The position numbers were made by a program, and so were the translations under genes. A stretch of DNA of 32,569 nucleotides from an uncultured Methanospirillaceae archaeon. Its GTDB lineage: Archaea; Halobacteriota; Methanomicrobia; Methanomicrobiales; Methanospirillaceae. Shown here piece by piece: positions 29,274-32,569 of the stretch; within the stretch, counting starts at the first letter, position 1, and every line of letters begins with the position of its first letter. The notes beneath the pieces were generated by a model that searched no databases, was not told where the DNA came from, and worked only from the letters and a program-made list of their open reading frames with translations. Where the stretch lies: positions 1 through 32,569 of the forward strand of contig CASGHA010000031.1 in assembly GCA_949319355.1 (NCBI GenBank). The letters run 5' to 3'.

Positions 29274-30159
29274 GCTTCTGGAGCACCTCATCCTCGCGGA
29301 GAAGATGGATATCGAGCCCTTTCATGGGTTCCCCGAGGTCACGACTTGCTTCCGCGATCCGTCCCGGGTCATCGAAATGGTTTACCGCCTCGACGATTGC
29401 CCGGGCTACCTTGTGTGGGTTCTGTGAAAGAAAAATTCCCGACCCGACGAAGACCCCGTCTGCACCAAGCTGCATCATCAGTGCGGCATCACAGGGTGTT
29501 GCAATCCCGCCGGCCGAGAAGTTGACGACCGGGAGACGGCCCATCCGCGCAGTCTCGATTACCAGTTCCGCTGGAGCTTCAAGTTCCCTTGCACGTGCAA
29601 TGATCTCCTGGTCTGTTTTCCCTGAGAGCGCGCGGATCTCACCCATGATGTTGCGCATGTGCCTTACGGCCTCCACGACGTTTCCTTTACCGGCCTCGCC
29701 CTTCGTCCTGATCATGGCGGCACCTTCGCCGATGCGCCGCATGGCCTCCCCGAGATCCCGCGCTCCGCAGACGAAGGGGACCTTGAATTTTTTCTTGTCG
29801 ATATGGTATTGTTCATCCGCCGGGGTAAGGACCTCGCTTTCGTCGATCATATCGACACCGAGCGACTCAAGGACCTGCGCTTCCACAAAATGACCGATCC
29901 TGGCCTTACCCATGACAGGGATTGAGACTGCGTCGATGATTTCGGCAATTTTCGTGGGGTCTGCCATCCGCGCAACTCCGCCCTGTTTCCTGATATCGGC
30001 AGGCACCCGCTCGAGTGCCATCACCGCGACCGCTCCTGCCTCCTCCGCGATGACCGCCTGTTCTGCGTTGGTCACGTCCATAATGACTCCGCCTTTCTGC
30101 ATGGACGCGAACCCCCGCTTCAGGAGCTCGGTACCAAACCTGAGTTCCTCGAGCTTCAT
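29263..30159 (-). CDS. pdxS: pyridoxal 5'-phosphate synthase lyase subunit PdxS
   Basis: [87 protein letters not shown]. Confidence 0.97.
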   Translation of the reverse strand: MKLEELRFGTELLKRGFASMQKGGVIMDVTNAEQAVIAEEAGAVAVMALERVPADIRKQGGVARMADPTKIAEIIDAVSIPVMGKARIGHFVEAQVLESLGVDMIDESEVLTPADEQYHIDKKKFKVPFVCGARDLGEAMRRIGEGAAMIRTKGEAGKGNVVEAVRHMRNIMGEIRALSGKTDQEIIARARELEAPAELVIETARMGRLPVVNFSAGGIATPCDAALMMQLGADGVFVGSGIFLSQNPHKVARAIVEAVNHFDDPGRIAEASRDLGEPMKGLDIHLLREDEVLQKRGW

Positions 30160-30164
30160 AGTTC

Positions 30165-31127
30165 TTAGATGTTAGCCGAGACCTGCCATAAAAGTAGTGT
30201 CGCAATCACAAAAAAAGAGAAAATGAGCGCCCCCATCCGGATTGCCGAACAAATATCCTTCCCTGTTCCCCTTAAAGAATGGTAGGGATCGCCTATCCGG
30301 TACATCCCAGGTTTTTCAAACATCACACCCGTACCACCGGCTATCAGGGACATGGTAATGCCGCCATTAAAACCCGGGCGTTTTTTCCTGTCTCTCCTGA
30401 AGACCATCATAGCCTGCCCGGCCGTCCCTTTCAGGCAAAACCACAGGACGAGCACCAAACCCGTCAGCCTTGCAGGGACGAAGGTAAGGATATCGTCCAT
30501 ACGTGCCGGGAACCACCCTAACCTTTCCCGTTCGTCACGGTATCCCAGCATCGCGTCCATGGTATTGGCCGCACGGTACAGCAGGGCACCAGGGAGCCCG
30601 AGGACGGCAAACCAGAAAAGGGGGGCGGTAATGCTGTCGGTCAGGTTTTCCGCACCCGACTCGTAGGCAGCGGAGAGGACCTGTTCCTCTGAAAGGAGCG
30701 TGGTGTTGCGCGAGACCATAATCCCGGCCTCCTCCCTTGCCCTTTCAAGGTCCGACCCCGCATACCCCTCGACGATCCGCATGTGCTCCTCAAGCGACCT
30801 CCACCCGATGCATGCCTTGAGGATAAAGGGAGCGGTGATCAAATACAGCCAGAACGGTGCACACATGCTGTACAACATGACCGGAAGAACGACGAGGAGA
30901 ACCGTAATAATCCAGAAAAAGACCCCTGTAACCCTCTGTACCCGCGCAGGATACTTTTCCGGCCTTCCCCACAGGTTAATCAGCCTTCCCAGGACGGCCA
31001 CGGGATGAAATACTGTCTTCGGGTCACCTGCAACACGGTCAATGACCAGAGCGAGGACAAGGATGACAACGGCAGGTATTGGGGCCACCCAGGGAATGAA
31101 AAATAAGGAAAAAGCAGTTGGGGTCAT
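30165..31127 (-). CDS. cobD: adenosylcobinamide-phosphate synthase CobD/CbiB
   Basis: [26 protein letters not shown](E)[65 protein letters not shown]. Confidence 0.95.
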   Translation of the reverse strand: MTPTAFSLFFIPWVAPIPAVVILVLALVIDRVAGDPKTVFHPVAVLGRLINLWGRPEKYPARVQRVTGVFFWIITVLLVVLPVMLYSMCAPFWLYLITAPFILKACIGWRSLEEHMRIVEGYAGSDLERAREEAGIMVSRNTTLLSEEQVLSAAYESGAENLTDSITAPLFWFAVLGLPGALLYRAANTMDAMLGYRDERERLGWFPARMDDILTFVPARLTGLVLVLWFCLKGTAGQAMMVFRRDRKKRPGFNGGITMSLIAGGTGVMFEKPGMYRIGDPYHSLRGTGKDICSAIRMGALIFSFFVIATLLLWQVSANI

Positions 31128-31164
31128 TCAGTCCCATATTCACGATTTGAAACCTTTGATCGGG

Positions 31165-31359
31165 TCAGGCTTCGGTATCACGTTCAGGCTCTCTGGGGAG
31201 GAGGTCAGGAATCCCGTCGTGTATCGGGTAATGAGTGTGGCATCTCGCACAGAACAGTTCTCCCTCCAGGATCTCCCCTTTTTCTTCCGCAGCAATGGTG
31301 ACCTCCAGGTCACCCTTGCATACCGGACAGCAGAGGATGTCAAGGAGTGAGTGTTTCAT
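31165..31359 (-). CDS. Trm112-like small zinc-ribbon protein
   Basis: LLDILCCPVCKGDLEV...LFCARCHTHYPIHDGIPDLLP; start overlaps purA stop by 1 bp. Confidence 0.85.
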   Translation of the reverse strand: MKHSLLDILCCPVCKGDLEVTIAAEEKGEILEGELFCARCHTHYPIHDGIPDLLPREPERDTEA

Positions 31360-32366
31360 CAGACATCCCTCATGTCTATAATCTGTGAAAGTTCCGGTCC
31401 TGTGGATATCAGCGTAACAGGTACTCCGATGTCATCCTCCGCCATGGCAAGGAAGTCCCTCGCCTTGACACTCAGCTTTGAAAAATCGGTAACTCCGAAA
31501 CAGTCCTTGTCGACGCGGTCGATCCCTGTGATAGCTGCCTGCGTGCATCCATTGATCATGGCCGAGTAACGGGCCATACTGCCGTCCCACTCACCAATCC
31601 TCCGCTGGCGGTGGGTCACGGTCCCGAACTCCTGGATCCCCATGGCGTCCGAACGATCCCGGGACAGTTCGGTCGAGAAGGGGCCCTCCCCGACGCGGGT
31701 CGGATAGGCCTTGAAAACGACGATGACATCGTCTATCCTGGTTGGTCCGACTCCATTGTCCGCAGCGATCTGGGATGCTGACGTGTCCTTGCTGGTCACG
31801 AATGGATACGTTCCGTAGTAGAGGGATATTCCAAATCCCTGGGTGCCTTCAAGAAGGACGTTATCACCACGGTTAAGGGCCCCGTTAATTTCTTCAGGCA
31901 CATCCACAAGAAACTGTTCCAGCTCCGGGACATCCCGCGCGAGCCTCGAGGTCCGCATGACACGGTCTGAATTTGCCGGTCCGCAACCCGAACCAGTGCT
32001 CCCGATCGTCTTTGCCAGGTGATCACTTCCCTTGTCCCTGGCAATGTGATCGGGTTCAATGATACCGCAACGCTTGTCTATGAAGGTCCGGTCCCTGACA
32101 TGGACAAGGTCAATTTCATGGAGAAAAATGCGGGGATCAACCAGAACTCCCGTGCCTATCATGAGTCGTGACCGGGGATAGACAAACCCGGAGGGTACCA
32201 TGCGGACCCCATAGCTCTTCTCTCCCACGAGCACTGTATGACCGGCATTCGGCCCGACCCCGCCCCTGGAGATGATTGATGGGTGATCGTGGTGTGCTAT
32301 GTGTGCAACGATCTTCCCCTTTCCCTCGTCTCCGAAAAATCCGCCGACGATGATGGTACAGCTCAT
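31359..32366 (-). CDS. purA: adenylosuccinate synthetase (short archaeal form)
   Basis: IIVGGFFGDEGKGKIVAHIA, GGVGPNAGHTV, LLEGTQGFGISLYYGTYPFVTSKDTSASQIAADNGVGP. Start reset from 32420 to 32366. Confidence 0.93.
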   Translation of the reverse strand: MSCTIIVGGFFGDEGKGKIVAHIAHHDHPSIISRGGVGPNAGHTVLVGEKSYGVRMVPSGFVYPRSRLMIGTGVLVDPRIFLHEIDLVHVRDRTFIDKRCGIIEPDHIARDKGSDHLAKTIGSTGSGCGPANSDRVMRTSRLARDVPELEQFLVDVPEEINGALNRGDNVLLEGTQGFGISLYYGTYPFVTSKDTSASQIAADNGVGPTRIDDVIVVFKAYPTRVGEGPFSTELSRDRSDAMGIQEFGTVTHRQRRIGEWDGSMARYSAMINGCTQAAITGIDRVDKDCFGVTDFSKLSVKARDFLAMAEDDIGVPVTLISTGPELSQIIDMRDV

Positions 32367-32508
32367 TCGAACCATGATACGTGGGTGGCCACCGGCAATA
32401 AACCTGCCACCCGGTATCAACCGGAAACATGGTCAGTCAATCGTACTTCATCTGGGCAGGCTGGAGGAGTAATGAGGGTATAGAGAATTCCGGGTTCCCG
32501 ATCTCTAG

Positions 32509-32569
32509 ATGGATCCGATAAACTCTCCAATCCTCAAGACCGCTTCTGCAAGATTTTCCCTCGAAACCG
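32509..32569 (+). CDS. 5' fragment of an unidentified CDS running off the window (MDPINSPILKTASARFSLET...)
   Basis: open frame to the window edge from ATG 32509; no family recognised. Confidence 0.4.
   Translation, partial: MDPINSPILKTASARFSLET

Overview
The window is about 32.6 kb of dense, GC-rich euryarchaeal chromosome. The PolD small subunit, two CofH (F420 pathway) genes, archaeal-type riboflavin synthase and short PurA, a DUF123 protein, PKD/COG1361-type surface proteins and the archaeal Sec11-like signal peptidase point to a methanogen-like, probably Methanomicrobiales-type genome. That taxonomic placement is inference; no methanogenesis gene lies in the window. I support about 35 protein-coding genes, several in tightly coupled operons: (i) Yip1 protein - COG1361 surface protein - MacB-like ABC ATPase - FtsX-like permease; (ii) class V aminotransferase - ribC - ribH - class I aminotransferase; (iii) purA - Trm112-like - cobD - pdxS - pdxT. 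Single genes include thiC, purE, polB (DP1), hppA, corA and arsC. I saw no tRNA, rRNA, CRISPR array or recognisable mobile element. The items most worth a second look are a histidine kinase with a degenerate ATPase domain, a lipoprotein with three tandem sensor (Cache-like) domains and no output domain, the four-gene envelope/ABC cassette without an adaptor, the cofH paralogue pair around a DUF1805 gene, three Isf-type iron-sulfur flavoproteins, and the unexplained structured leader upstream of hppA. I did not find convincing evidence of a wholly new defence or mobile system here.
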